Shown: positions 1-21,022 of the stretch, in pieces | Layout: the number at the start of each line of letters is the position of its first letter | Position numbering within the stretch: position 1 is the stretch's first letter | Source: Lineus longissimus | Taxonomy: Eukaryota > Nemertea > Pilidiophora > Heteronemertea > Lineidae | Direction: 5' to 3' | Assembly (NCBI RefSeq): GCF_910592395.1 | Contig: NC_088312.1 | Span: forward strand, 1,860,001-1,924,000 | DNA length: 64,000 nucleotides | The notes under the pieces: generated by a model | What the model was told of the DNA's origin: nothing | Seen by the model: the letters and a program-made list of their open reading frames with translations, nothing else | The model's database searches: none | Program-made: the position numbers and the translations under genes

Positions 1-200
1 TTGGCGTGTCAGGAAAATGCACACCTCTATATCATTGAACAAAAGTGGGCAGTGAAATTATTTGAGATATCTGGTAGCTAGAATTTGACAAATGGCACAA
101 AATACTTGCGATTGTGATAGAAACAGAGTAGGTATGCAAGTACTAGTTTTCTTCCAACACTGGGATGGTGACTAACTTTGATCCAATACGTCTTTTACAG

Positions 201-1370
201 ACAACAGTGGTGGAGGACCACGTCCGAGATGGTCAGGTATGCTCTTGACACACTGGGCGGAGTATTTTTTCACCCAGGGTTTCAAATCTGGAGAAATGTC
301 TTTTTGACCCAATGTGTCCAATGAAATGTTGTGGGGAATTCCTGTCATTATCTTTGCTTGGCTTTCAGTATTTTTTCTGATGAACTTGATGTCAAAAACT
401 TGCCCCTAAAATACCTTTCTAACTCCATAGTTATCCGGCATTGTGGATCAGGATATTTTTACCGGTATATGCTGTCCTTCAGTACAAAAACATAGCATTG
501 ATGTGAATTTGTTCGTCTAGGTTTCAGTGCGAGCTGGGTTAGAAGAGCGCAGGCAGGTTTGCATAAGACGAGACAGATTGCGCAGTTCTTGTGAACCCTG
601 ACCATTTTCACCCATAAGCCTTTCTTTCTAGTTTCATCTCTTTCATCTCTAGTTTCGAAGTACCATGTCTCGGGCAAGTTTGATATTGCAGAAGTTCCAA
701 ATGAAATCTTGTCATATGCAAGTTTGCCTGCTCATGTTATCCATCATTATTTACATGTGATTTGTTTCGTTACAGGTGGCGGTGGACGATACCAGCCATA
801 TTGACTGGATTGAGCAATGAGCTGTAAAAAGATTTCCCCGGAAATTGACATTGTTGTGACTTTTGACATTGTGAACTAGTAGTGGAAAGAGCTGCTCTAT
901 AAAGTTACTATTCATGGGAGGACGACAGAGCAGTGGACCGAGATTCTTCCTGCATACATATCGCAGAATATCAGCTGTAGCAGACAAAGTGAGAACCAGA
1001 TGGACTAAACTTTCTGTTTTCAAGAGATGCAATAAGGATCCGAATACATAGCAGGGGAACTTAAACATCTTGTTAAAAGTTACGAACAAAAGATCTGGAT
1101 ATGTGAACATGATATTTTCTGATATGTTCAAGGTTAGAAAATAATCATACTTACAAAATTTTCATCTTCATCGATCATTTTTATCATCAAAGGATTTCTT
1201 ACCAGACACTTCTTGCATTTTGTACATATATGATATTTTATTTTATAAGGAATTGAAATTGTCATGTCTACATGCGGCTGTTAAAAGATCTTGGGTATGC
1301 AGGATGGGCAGTTTAACATTCATCATGTAGATTTTCATGTCTTTTTTGGTTGAAAATGTGATGTAATAAA
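201..1370 (+). CDS. 3' end of a Gly/Arg-rich protein with PY-type C-terminus (partial, last two exons plus 3'UTR)
   Basis: A 36-nt exon (201-236, after a pyrimidine tract and acceptor, before GTATGC) joins in frame to an exon beginning at 776 that reads to TGA at 802-804. The joined C-terminus is NSGGGPRPRWSGGGGRYQPY. The 3'UTR runs to an AATAAA at 1365-1370. The Gly-rich tail ending R-Y-Q-P-Y fits the R-x(2-5)-PY nuclear import signal found at the extreme C-terminus of hnRNP D/AB and FET-type RNA-binding proteins, so an hnRNP-like protein is the best guess. The RNA-binding part would lie upstream of the window. The family call is inference from only 20 residues; the two-exon end is better supported because phase, splice sites and poly(A) signal agree. 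Confidence 0.4.
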
Positions 1371-2092
1371 CAGAAATATTACACTTTAGTGTTGTACTGA
1401 TCATAGTAGGTATTTGATACACCTTTGGAAACCATGAAATAAATCTTGATTTTAATTATGTGAATACATCTTTCGTTGTACTGAGTTATTTCATTAAAGT
1501 GTTGAATAATTTCACACTCCTGGATCTGTTCAAATGAGGGGAACTCCCAAGGATTATGTGGGAGGAGAGCAAGCAAGAAAACGTCATAGACTCGCTATTG
1601 TCTATTGTATTGTTCGAAAAAAAGAGGTATGAGGGACACCAAATACGTTACACAAGCTCAGGCCCGGAGTCTTGAGAGGGCATAACACAAAAGATGAAAT
1701 CGCAGCTACCTTCGGGTTGGCTTAACCCTGGCTTTCGAGGTCTGGCCCAGAAATGAGTGTCAAACGGATTACTCTTGCGATAATTGGTCATGGTCATGTT
1801 GCAAAAAAATGACATGATCACATTTGACTCCATCAAGAACTCCATTTTGTGTTCCTGTATTCCCTGCATGATGCGAGTGTTTCAGGATTCCTTCATGCTC
1901 ACAGTCACAATCAGTTTGTCATCGAAGGACAAGAAAACCCGTCCCTACGGCAAGTGTGGAATGGGTCGCTGTGATGAACACCAACAACATCGGCACGGGA
2001 AATTGTCTTGAGATTTATTTGAGAATTTGGTGCTGAATTGCACACTTATTGTTCATTTCTGGCTGGCAGTTGCCGGTGCTGACGTTAAAATT
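1371..2092. other. Intergenic gap / POLR3B 5' region
   Basis: AT-rich sequence between the poly(A) signal of the upstream gene and the POLR3B start. It should hold the POLR3B promoter and 5'UTR. I see no clear TATA box, CpG-dense core or other gene. Confidence 0.5.
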
Positions 2093-11217
<9,125 letters not shown>

Positions 11218-11665
11218 ATAATGACACAGAGGAATACAGCACATTGGGAATGCTTGCTTCGAGGGTGTTCATTTGAGTCTGGGGCTTTCATATCATTGCA
11301 CAGTCTTAATGATATCTGTATCTAAATATGAATTGTCTGAATCAAATTTGTTGGTGTTTTTATGCTGCTAAGCAAAACAACTTCAGCTGTAAATTAATTG
11401 GGAAGGAAGCAGGTCTTGGATTTTCTTGTGCTCTGCACAGCTGGATGTGATCAGCAGCCAAGAACTCATTGTTAATACACGTCCTGGATGGACTCAGAAG
11501 TTCAAGGGCTTCAAGACTATCAGCAAGATGAATAGGTTTTGCTGTGTGAATGAAGAAGTGGGTATACACTTTCAGTGTGTAAAGAAGGCAATGTCCAAAA
11601 ATAGGAAAAGCTACATATGTTATCTTTTCATTTATGAGACTTCATAAATAAACAAAATCCTGAAA
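11218..11665 (+). other. POLR3B 3'UTR with poly(A) signal
   Basis: Non-coding sequence after the TAG stop, ending just after an AATAAA at 11647-11652. No conserved protein reading is present. Confidence 0.65.
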
Positions 11666-11865
11666 AAGTGAAATCTATGTCTTCTTTCTGTCTAGTTGCA
11701 TCCTCTGTGATTTTGTCATCAGTTTGCAACCTGTGGCTGCCATGTGATGCAAGCTCAAGTCCTGCCGAGCCATCGCACAGGAATTTTTATTGGTTGTGCG
11801 ACTTCAAATATGACCCTGCCCAAGAAGGCCAAGCACTATTTCTGAGGGTGCACCTAGCTTGAGAA

Positions 11866-13060
11866 GGTTGCCTTTAAAGGGCAGTAATCTGTAGGCCATC
11901 CTGCATGAAGTCGCCCTTTCAATGATGGGGACATGAAGTGCAGTTCCTTCTAAAGGATGTAAATATTCCATCTGAAGGACAGTGTGATGTTCTTTATGGA
12001 GGAGTACTCTCTTTGAAAGGCAGTTATTCTAAGGCAGTCTTCAATCAAGAACCCCTTATTGAAAGGCTATCCCATTGAATAGCAGCACCGTTGGTCTTCA
12101 AGACCTAGATGGAGTATTGTCTTTGAAAGGCAAGGCTGTCCTCTACTGAGATCTCTTCATTGAGAGGCGTTCCCCTTGAAGTACAGCACACAAGCCGTGT
12201 AGATGCCCACCCAGATGGAGTACTCGATTTGAAAGGCAAGGCGGTTCTCTACTGAGAACTTCTTATTAAGGGGCTATCTCACTGAAGTACATCACCTTTT
12301 TAGTTGGTTTTCATCCGTGGTACAGTAGGTCTCCACAGACCACATGCCTTCGATGCCCATCAGGATGGGGTGTTCTCTTTGAAAGGCAGTAATCACAAGG
12401 CTGTCCTCTTTTTATTGAGGGACTATACCACTAAAGTACAGCATGGGTCCAAACTTTTGATCGGTCTTCATGCCTGATTGGTCTTCATCCCACAATCCTT
12501 ATAGATGCACACGGAGATAGAGTACTCTCTTTGAAAAGCAAGACCACAAGCCACAAGCCTTAGATGAACACTGAGATGGAGTATTCACTTTGAAAGGCAG
12601 TAATCCCAAGGCTCTCCTCTACAGAGCACTCTCTACTGAGATGCTATCTGAGTGAAGTACAGCATGTGTCCAAGCTTTTGGTTGATCTTCATGCTTGGTA
12701 TACTAGGCCTCCACAGCCCACCACCCACAAGCCACCAGCCTTAGATGCACACTGAGATGGAGTATTCACTTTGAAAGGCAGTAATTGCAAGGCTCTCCTC
12801 TACTGAGACTCTTTATTGAGATGCTATCTGACTGAAGTACAGCATGTGTCCAAGCTTTTGGTTGATCTTCATGCTTGGTATACTAGGCCTCCACAGCCCA
12901 CCAGCCTTAGATGCACACTGAGATGGAGTCTGCTCGTTGAAAGGCAGTTATCACAAGGCTGTCTTCCACTGAGATCTTTATATTGAGAGGCTATCTCACT
13001 GAAGTCCAGCACGGGTCCAAGCTTTTGATACAAGTACAGCATGAGTAGAAGGACATTTTC
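11866..13060. repeat. Degenerate tandem repeat, variable unit of roughly 60-190 bp
   Basis: The block CTTTGAAAGGCAGTAAT / AAGGCTGTCCTCTACTGAG / TATTGAGAGGCTATCTCACT / GAAGTACAGCATG recurs about nine times. 'TTTGAAAGGCA' or close variants begin near 12013, 12121, 12229, 12379, 12529, 12590, 12770 and 12940. The two units around 12590-12940 are nearly identical, including a stretch on 'AAGCTTTTGGTTGATCTTC'. There is no open frame. The repeat fills the gap between the convergent 3' ends of POLR3B and DONSON. Confidence 0.75.
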
Positions 13061-13281
13061 CAGATCTCAAGACTGGTACCAATGCTTATGATTTCAGTCT
13101 TAAAAGGGCATTCTGGTGAGCAAAGTGGCACCAAGAACTTGATTTTGCCAAAGGTTTGGGTAGCAGATTTCTTGCATGCACCTCTTCAATAGTGCAAGGA
13201 CCATGCGATACATCTGGTGATTTAATGAATTCCCCATTCACCACGTCCAAAAAGTAACAACAACTGATAACAATGCGTCAG

Positions 13282-13554
13282 TTTATTTAGATTTATTATT
13301 TAGATAAATCTTAAAAGAGAATCTTACATGTAAAAGTGAATATTACAATAGGTATATAAAACTATAACAAACTGCACATTTATGATTGCACAGGGCATCG
13401 TGGTGGTTGACCTGGTTGTGACATTACTAACAGCTAATAACTTGGTACATATTTTGCCATTATCGTAATCCATAAGGTGTAAAAATGAAATATATCCATA
13501 GCCTATGATATCATATACAATTGGAAAGATCAGGACAGTTCTAAATTTTGCTTA
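13282..13554 (-). other. DONSON 3'UTR
   Basis: A minus-strand AATAAA (plus-strand TTTATT at 13282-13287) lies about 270 nt after the DONSON stop. The two genes therefore converge, with POLR3B's poly(A) signal about 1.6 kb away. Confidence 0.5.
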
Positions 13555-16500
13555 TCAACCAGTAGTCCAACTGAAAAGATCCTCTTTACACACAATTTCT
13601 CGTAATGCGATCCGTTCCAGCTCTAACTTCTGTTGGCAGTATTCTTTACTGAAGGTTGTTAGTCCACAGTCATTCAAATCTGCAGATTCATTGTCACAGT
13701 TCTTATGGAGTAAATTGAAAGAAGTGCTCGAGTCCTGCACCCCGAGTGTTGCGGAGTAATCTCCTTTTTGCGTTGCCTTGAGAAGATCACAGATGAGAAC
13801 CTGGGTGTTGGGCAGAATGGGTCCCTCTAGTTCCATGCTGTAACCTTTCTGGTTTGTCTTGTGAGGCTGGAGGCGGAGGAGACCATGCTTGACCTGCAAA
13901 AGGTAGTATATTACATTAGAGTAACAAGTGCTGTGCAAGTAGTACATATCTCAATGAATTCTTAAGCCAATGTCATATATCATTTGAGATACAACTTTGT
14001 GAACAATCAGCTCATGGAAATACATGTAGCTCAATTTTGACTTGGACCCCACAAGCCAATTTCGACAGAGCCGGTCACACTCATCACCATAGAAAGACTG
14101 GACATCTGTCATTGGGGAAAGGGTCACAAAGAATATATCAAGTACAACTTTGAAGTTGCTTACCTTCAATGATTTTAGCGTTGATCCTTTAAATGCGACA
14201 GGTGCCAGTATCGTTGGTGGTATACCATACTGCACCCCACTGCTAGCAAAACAGCTCCTGCAGTTCAGCAGGTAATTGAACAGGGCCTGGGTACTGGAGC
14301 TTTCTACATACACCGTGGACTCAGGTTTGTTGTCAATGATTTTGTACCCCTCACGCTGCCTGAGTAAATGTTAGGGAAAAGCAAACATTGTCATAGGTTC
14401 AGGTCTTTTGTCGAGGTTGTAAGGCCAGCAAAAAGGTTTTGGCCAAGCCAAACTGCAATATACTTTTTTTTCAGTGGTTCTCAAGTTGTTTTTACTTCTC
14501 ACAATACTTCCCATGATGATGACACTCTTACACGTCACAATGATGCAGTTGCCAATAAATTGTGCAAAGTTTTGAAAATAGTGATTTCGATAATGGTAAT
14601 TTAACTATCGTTTCAAGGATACATTTTGATCTTCTCAGGCCGAAGTTCTGGGAATTTTTTCTTGTCAAGTCCTATACTCTCAAGCCATGACTGAGCCCCC
14701 TCATCTGTCTGGTCAATATCCTCTTCATCCTCATCATCGCATGCTGCCTTGTCTGAATGACTGGTCTCAGCGGGGGCTTGTTGCCTCAAGTTACCCTGGG
14801 TTATGTCCTCCTCTGGCTTAAGTGGCATTGAGAAGTCAATACCTGCGGAGAAGCAAACAAATATGAACATTAAACCATTGAGTAATATGCCCTATTTTAT
14901 AGTATATAAGCTGGAATTTTTATCACAACTACCATAATTGGGTGCTCCTAAAATGAATTGATGACAATTGCAGCAATGATGCTCTCAATCTCTTTCCTAT
15001 CGATTTCTCAGTGAACCAAGCAGACAAGTTTTCAGGAACTTGAAGGTCCTATTGGTGCTGTTTACCTTCATTCCGTAGTGACTCCCTGAAGCCTCTTGTT
15101 GTTGGTGTGACTATGGCATTGAACTGCGGGAGTCCACACACAGCAGACGCCCTGAAGAGCACTGTGAATAGGTGGGTACACATGTAGAAGTAAGGGCAGT
15201 GCTGAGCCTTCAATAACTGGAAAGCTGATGTGAAGCTGTTTGTCCTGGAAAACAAGCAAAATGTGTTTAGGACCGCTACTTGGGTAGAAATTGTAACTTT
15301 ATAATCAAATGTAACACATTTTGTATTACATGACTTATAAAACATTAAAACCGCTGAGAGTGATCAAAATGATATAGGGGAAGTTTATTGTGCTGAATGT
15401 GATCATGCAAGGCATGTGAATTCGACATTCAATGCATTAAAGTTCTATTGTACTTACCAGTCTGTATGCAGCATGTTGATTACACCAATGTGTTTAGGAC
15501 CGCTACTTGGGTAGAAATTGTAACTTTATAATCAAATGTAACACATTTTGTATTACATGACTTATAAAACATTAAAACCGCTGAGAGTGATCAAAATGAT
15601 ATAGGGGAAGTTTATTGTGCTGAATGTGATCATGCAAGGCATGTGAATTCGACATTCAATGCATTAAAGTTCTATTGTACTTACCAGTCTGTATGCAGCA
15701 TGTTGATTACACCTTCGTCTTGTAGTAGAGGAACCAATTTTCTGGGAAAATGGAAATTTCAGATTGTGTTAAAGAAAATGCCACAGTACGCTAATCACAA
15801 AATAAGCTGGACGAATCAAGGGCAAAAGGAACAGTAGCTGTTCAAGGACCACATGGTGGTGGACGATTCTAGCTATGAGATGGGGTTTATTAGGACAACA
15901 CTCACCCTATTTTATTGTCTGTGACCATTCTTGGAAACAACTTCAACCATGGGAGATTTGGGTGCATCCAGTACATACAACACTGCTGAAGGGCTGTCTT
16001 ATGGTCACTAGTCACATCATCCTGCAATGAAGAGAAGAAGTAAGCACAGACTTAAACATCTGCATGAACACTGTCAAATATGACAGCTGGTCCTAACAGG
16101 CTGGAAAAGAAAAGAAAGCTGAGAAGTCAAGGCTCTCGTAGTAATCCTTGTGATCTACCCTAGTGACTGAAGAAGCCTGGCGTCGTACTCAACTCAGATT
16201 AGTTTTCTATAATCTAATAGAGACTGAAAGACTAACCAGAGTTCAACTCCAAAGACCAGATCCATGACAAATCAGCTGGGATACAGTATGCACAGCATAC
16301 TTCTCGGAATCGACATATTCAATGTTACTGACCGGAGAAAAGTCCACCTGCCGAGTTCGAACAAAGGCACTTAGTCCAGCTGCCTCTTCTGTTGTCTTCA
16401 GAGGAGATGACCATGAAAATGGATGAGATGATACAAATCGGATCTTCATTTTCAGACTCCAGTCAAGAGGCAACCTATCTTTTCCACTTGGTAAAGGAGC

Positions 16501-17520
16501 TTCCTCTGGTCCGTCAAATATTTCAGGAGAGGAAGGTTCCTACAAAATTGAGATAATTTTTTATGAAGTCCAGTCTAGAATGGACTCTGGAATTTTGTAA
16601 TGAAGAAAAAAACAGCGCCAACACCAAAACCACTATGTTTGTGAAAGTTTGTCGATTACAACCTCTCCTGAACAAAACTTAGTTTTCTCTCTTACCTTCA
16701 ATGGGCTTGGTAACTCTGTTGAACGTGTTGAACTTGTTTTTCTCAGTTTTCTAGGTTTGGTAGGAGAAGCTGGGATAAGAAATTGGGAAGATGGGCTGTC
16801 CTTTTCACACTTGTCATTGACCTGTAAAACAAGAAAGCATTGATAAACAATCGCTTTTGAAATCGAGATATGAAGCTTGCAAATCAGGAATATTGGGTTC
16901 AGGATGAGCAGTCAGGGTTAGATCTAGGATTTCTCAAGTGGTTCCAGTTTTAGACAAATTGGGTTAAGTAATTTCACCTTTCAGCCTATTTTATTCATGG
17001 TCAGAAAGCTGTTTATCCCGACTGGTCTCTTGGCCAAGTGGCGGTCACTCGGGTCCAAGCAAGGCCAACCAGTTTATGGATCCGTCTGAAGTCATAATTT
17101 ACAAGAAGAGGCAGCAAACACAATATAATTGAAAAACAGCCTCAATTGGATCCAGCAAAAAGTCTTTACCTGCAATTTATTATCATTATCAGCACTTTTC
17201 AACATCCGAAAGAGCATGAAGTCACTGTCATCAAAGTCGCCACCCTCATCACCATCATGTCCAATATGGAGCTTTTTTCGTGGTGAACAGCTGAATGGGT
17301 TGCGTCGCTTCATCGACTGTCTGACGGCATCTTTGTCAGTCTCAGCCAAAGGACTCGGCGACTGGTTATGTGGCTTGAGGGGCCGGGTATCACTGGTTGA
17401 GCTGCGTCGCTTGGCCCGTCTCAATTTCATGATATCCGAGGGTCTCTTCCATACTGGACTTGACCGGGGACTCTTGGCCGGTGAGGATACCGGCGGTGTG
17501 TTGGTGCTGAAAGTGCTCAT
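13555..17520 (-). CDS. DONSON: Protein downstream neighbor of SON, replication fork protein (9 exons)
   Basis: DONSON helps assemble the replicative CMG helicase and stabilises stalled forks in the nucleus. Exons in transcript order: 17520-17170, 16821-16696, 16539-16333, 16021-15906, 15741-15685, 15244-15066, 14842-14623, 14359-14164, 13893-13555; total 596 aa plus stop (vertebrate protein about 566). Diagnostic blocks match the family in order: PLDWSLKMKIRFVSSHPFSW, a Leu/Pro stretch with WMHPNLPWLKLFPRM, HCPYFYMCTHLFTVLFRA, TPTTRGFRESLRNEG, GIDFSMPL followed by an acidic DEDEEDIDQ segment, GIPPTILAPVAFKG, and the C-terminal LEGPILP...LNDCGLTTF...LREIV. The N-terminus is Ser/Pro/Arg-rich and apparently disordered, with RRNPF as in vertebrates. 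The third intron uses a less common GTCAGT donor and the seventh a weak AT|GTATCC donor; both are required by frame and homology. A 227-bp duplication overlaps the fifth exon (see separate entry). Confidence 0.93.
15260..15713. repeat. Exact 227-bp tandem duplication over DONSON exon 5 and intron
   Basis: Positions 15260-15486 and 15487-15713 read the same, by eye without a mismatch. The unit contains intron 5 sequence plus the 3' part of coding exon 5 and its splice donor (plus-strand TACTTACCAGTCTGTATGCA). On the coding strand the full exon 5 uses the upstream copy (15685-15741). The second copy leaves an exon fragment with a donor but no matching acceptor inside the intron. Confidence 0.9.
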
Positions 17521-17652
17521 CTTTGCATAATCTATAGTAAAAAAATTAAAATTTTTTTTTTTTTATTACACCAATATACATTCAGAATTATCTTTTTCGC
17601 GGACAATGGAAGAAGCAACATGGTAAACACACCTATCTACTTCACGGCCTGA

Positions 17653-17788
17653 GACATTGGGTGATATGAATATGAATAAAGACTAGCAAATGCTTTTACT
17701 CCTGTTTTGTACAGGAAGGCCTAGTGTAAATGTACATGGAGATTTAGATAAAAGCATTTGCTGGTCTTTATTCATATCACCCACTGTC
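17653..17788. mobile_element. Fold-back MITE, copy 1 (~130 bp)
   Basis: Long terminal inverted repeats, TGGGTGATATGAATAAAG... at 17658 and its complement ending at 17783, with similarity extending about 5 bp further on each side. Arms are about 35 bp around a ~50-nt centre containing TGTACA twice. This copy has a 7-bp internal duplication (ATATGAA) in the left arm. Two sister copies lie at 29.3 and 44.1 kb. No coding capacity and no clear target-site duplication. Confidence 0.8.
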
Positions 17789-18769
17789 ACAACCTTAACT
17801 TGACTTAAATACTTGTTACTCTAAGCTTAGTAGTTAAGTTATAGGCCTTGGCTTGCCATTATCACTGATCAAGAAGTCAGAAGAGGAACGTCAAGTGTGG
17901 CATTCCCCTCCCCTCCCCCTAACTGAGTCGTAGGCATGATGAAAGAAACATTTGAACAATTGGCTAAATGAGATGAGATGTTCTCTACGAAATCGCCCAA
18001 AGTTTGTGAGGGACTGAGTTTCGTCCAAAAATAGATCTGTTTACACACAAATGGCAATACATTGCAGGTGTACGTCGACGGGTCATTGTCGGACGTCAGT
18101 TCGTCAAGAAAACCAAAGGAATTGAAGAATTCATTGAACTCATCAACACATCATTAGTTTTCAGTGAAGTGCAACTGTATTCCTAGGTAAATCACTTTGG
18201 TATATAGAGAGTAAGATTACAATTAACTCACGTTAAAGTTTGAGTTCCGGGGAGGTAGCGTTGTCAGTACGTTGGTTTAGGGGCGCAATAACCTAGCTTA
18301 TAGCGAGCAATTAGTACACTAAGATTTCAGTGATTAACATAATAGTTGCAAGTATTTGGCATTTTAGACTCATAATTCGTGCTATAATAACTACGTTGTA
18401 AACATAATGCTCAAAATTGATTCATGAAAAAGTTGTTAGGGCAATATCAAGCAAGCAGTAATGGAAAAAAGTGTAATTCCATTAACTGAATATTGTTTTT
18501 AGACACTATAACATTTTAGGCCTACTTTTCCGTAAACCACGAGAACAATGTATGTGAAAAAAACAACACATATAAGTGAGGCGCCGAGTATACAGTAATT
18601 GTAAGGTAAAGAAAAGCTCGGTCTCTAAAATCTGGAGGTCCGGAGTCCGTAACTGTGACGGTCACGAGAGTGATTTGTCCTTACGGATAGATCGAGAGGG
18701 CGGTTTGGGGTTCCGCCGACGGTGATCGCATGCATTAGTCGTATCCCCGAAACCTTACAACGCGAACAA
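17789..18769. other. Gap between DONSON 5' end and satellites
   Basis: AT-rich sequence with no supported gene. It becomes locally richer in CG dinucleotides from about 18610, next to the 56-bp satellite. Confidence 0.4.
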
Positions 18770-19135
18770 AGCTCGTGGCATCCATGACGGTATAGGAATT
18801 GACGGTGAGGTAACAAAAAAACTCGTGGCATATCGGATGCGCATCCGATGACGGTAAAGAAATTGACGGTAAAGGATCTCGTGGCATATCGGATGCGCAT
18901 CCGAAGACGGTAAGGGAATTGACGGTGAAGGATCTCGTGGCATATCGGATGCGCATCCGATGACGGTAAAGAAATTGACGGTAAAGGATCTCGTGGCATA
19001 TCGGATGCGCATCCGAAGACGGTAAGGGAATTGACGGTGAAGGATCTCGTGGCATATCGGATGCGCATCCGAAGACGGTAAGGGAATTGACGGTAAAGGA
19101 TCTCGTGGCATATCGGATGCGCATCCGATGACGGT
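18770..19135. repeat. 56-bp satellite with an 18-bp perfect palindrome per unit
   Basis: Units begin (TCGTGGCATATC...) at 18823, 18879, 18935, 18991, 19047 and 19103, with a degenerate unit before at about 18771. Each carries the self-complementary ATCGGATGCGCATCCGAT or its one-base variant ending CCGAAG. Two unit types alternate: type A has GATGACGGTAAAGAAATTG, type B has GAAGACGGTAAGGGAATTG. The order is A-B-A-B-B'-A, a 112-bp higher-order pattern. An AT dinucleotide run (19139-19162) follows. Confidence 0.92.
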
Positions 19136-19189
19136 TTTATATACATATATATATATTATATAAATGTGCAAGCTCTAGTGAGCTCACAC

Positions 19190-21022
19190 AACTGTTTGAC
19201 AGTCCTGGCTCCTCCATCGTGCTGACAACATGATGAGAGAGATGAGACAGTCACAGCCATTGGCTGCTCTGCCAAGTTGTTAACATGGTGAGAGAGAGAT
19301 GAGGAAGTCACAGCCAGGCCGAATACGTCCTGGCTGCTCCACCGTGTTGACAACATGATGAGAGAGATGAGGAAGTCACAACCAGGCCGAATCAGTCCTG
19401 GCTGCTCCACCGCGTTGACAACATGATGCGAGTGATGAGACAGTCACAGCCAGGCCGCATCAATCTTCGCCGCACTGCCTAGTTGTTAATAAGGCGAGAG
19501 AGATGGGACAGTCAGAGCCAGGCCGAATCAGTTCTGGCTGCTCCACCGTGTTGACAATAATTATGGTGAGAGAGATGAGACAGTCACAGCCAGGCCAAAT
19601 CAGTCTTGGCTGCTCTGCCAAGTTGTCAACATGGTGAGATCGAGAGATGAGGAAGTCACGAGTCTTGGCTGCTCTGCCAAGTTGTCAACATGGTGAAAGA
19701 GATAAGGAAGTCACAGCCAGGCCGAATCAGTCCTGGCTGCTCCACCGTGTTGACAACATGATGAGAGAGGTGAGGAAGTCACAGCCAGGCCGAATCAATC
19801 CTGGCTGCTCCACCGTGTTGACAACATGATGAGAGATGAGACAGTCACAGCCAGGCCACATCAGTCTTCGCCGCACTGCCTAGTTGTTAATATGGTGAAG
19901 GGTGAGACAGTCACAGACAGGCCAAATCAGTCTTGGCTGCTCTGCCAAGTTGTCAACATGGTGAGAGAGATGAGACAGTCACAGCCAGGCCGAATCAGTC
20001 CCGGCTGATCCACCGTGTTCACAACATGATGAGAGAGATGAGACCGTCACAGCCAGGCCAAATCAGTCCTGGCTGCTCTACTAAGTTGTCTACATAGTGA
20101 GAGAGATGAGGCAGTCACAGCCAGGCCGAATCAGTCCTGGCTGCTCTATTAAGTTGTCTACATAGTGAGAGAGATAAGGAAGTCACAGCCAGGCCGAATC
20201 AGTCCTGGCTGCTCCACCGTGTTGACAACATGATGAGAGAGATGAGACAGTCACAGCCAGGCCGAATCAGTCCTGGCTGCTCCACCGTGTTGACATGTAC
20301 AACATGATGAGAGAGATGAGACAGTCACAGCCAGGCCAAATCAGTCCTGGCTGCTCCACCGTGTTGACTTGTACAACATGATGAGAGAGATGAGACAGTC
20401 ACAGCCAGGCCAAATCAGTCCTGGCTGCTCTACTAAGTTGTCTACATAGTGAGAGAGATAATCAGTCCTGGCTGCTCCACCGTGTTGACAATAATTATGG
20501 TGAGAGAGATGACACAGTCACAGCCAGGTCAAATCAGTCTTGGCTGCTCTGCTAAGTTGTCTACATGATGAGAGAGATAGGACAGTCACAGCCAGGCCAC
20601 ATCAGTCCTGGCTGCTCCACCGTGTTGACAACATGATGAGAGAGATGAGACAGTCACAGCCAGGCCACATCAGTCTTGGCTGCTCCACCGTGTTGACATG
20701 TACAACATGATGAGAGAGATGAGACAGTCACAGCCAGCCAGTCACAGCCAGTTTTGGCTGCTCTGCCAAGTTGTCAACATGGCGAGAGAGATGAGGCAGT
20801 CACAGTCAGGCCGAATCAGTCCTGGCTGCTCCACCGTGTTGCCAACATGGTGAGAGAGATGAGATGGTCATAGCCAGCCAGAATCAGTCTTGTTCGCTGC
20901 TCCACCGTGTTGCCAACTTGGTGAGAATGATGAGACGGGTCACAGCCAGGCCGAATCAGTCCTGGCTGCTCCACTGTGTTGACAGCATGGTGAGAGAGAT
21001 GAGGACGGTCACAACCAGGCCA
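19190..21022. repeat. ~68-bp minisatellite, about 27 copies
   Basis: Consensus unit elements in order: ATCAGTCCTGGCTGCTCC, ACCGTGTTGACAACATGATG, AGAGAGATGAGACAGTCACA, GCCAGGCCGA. Two variants intermix, one with CTCCACCGTGTTGACAACATGATG-type centres and one with CTCTGCCAAGTTGTCAACATGGTG-type centres. AGCCAGG and CCTGGCT can pair across the unit junction as a short hairpin. Open frames here are short by-products of the repeat, not genes. Confidence 0.92.

Noticed and set aside
17129-17530. 133-codon plus-strand open frame
   Set aside because: Antisense to DONSON exon 1.
18823-19135. CRISPR-like pattern of short palindromic repeats
   Set aside because: The 'spacers' are the same in every unit, and the window is animal DNA; it is a plain satellite.
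18625-19171. Three overlapping minus-strand open frames of 129-173 codons with a repeating peptide
   Set aside because: They are readings of the 56-bp satellite in three frames; the same peptide cycles because 56 is not divisible by three.
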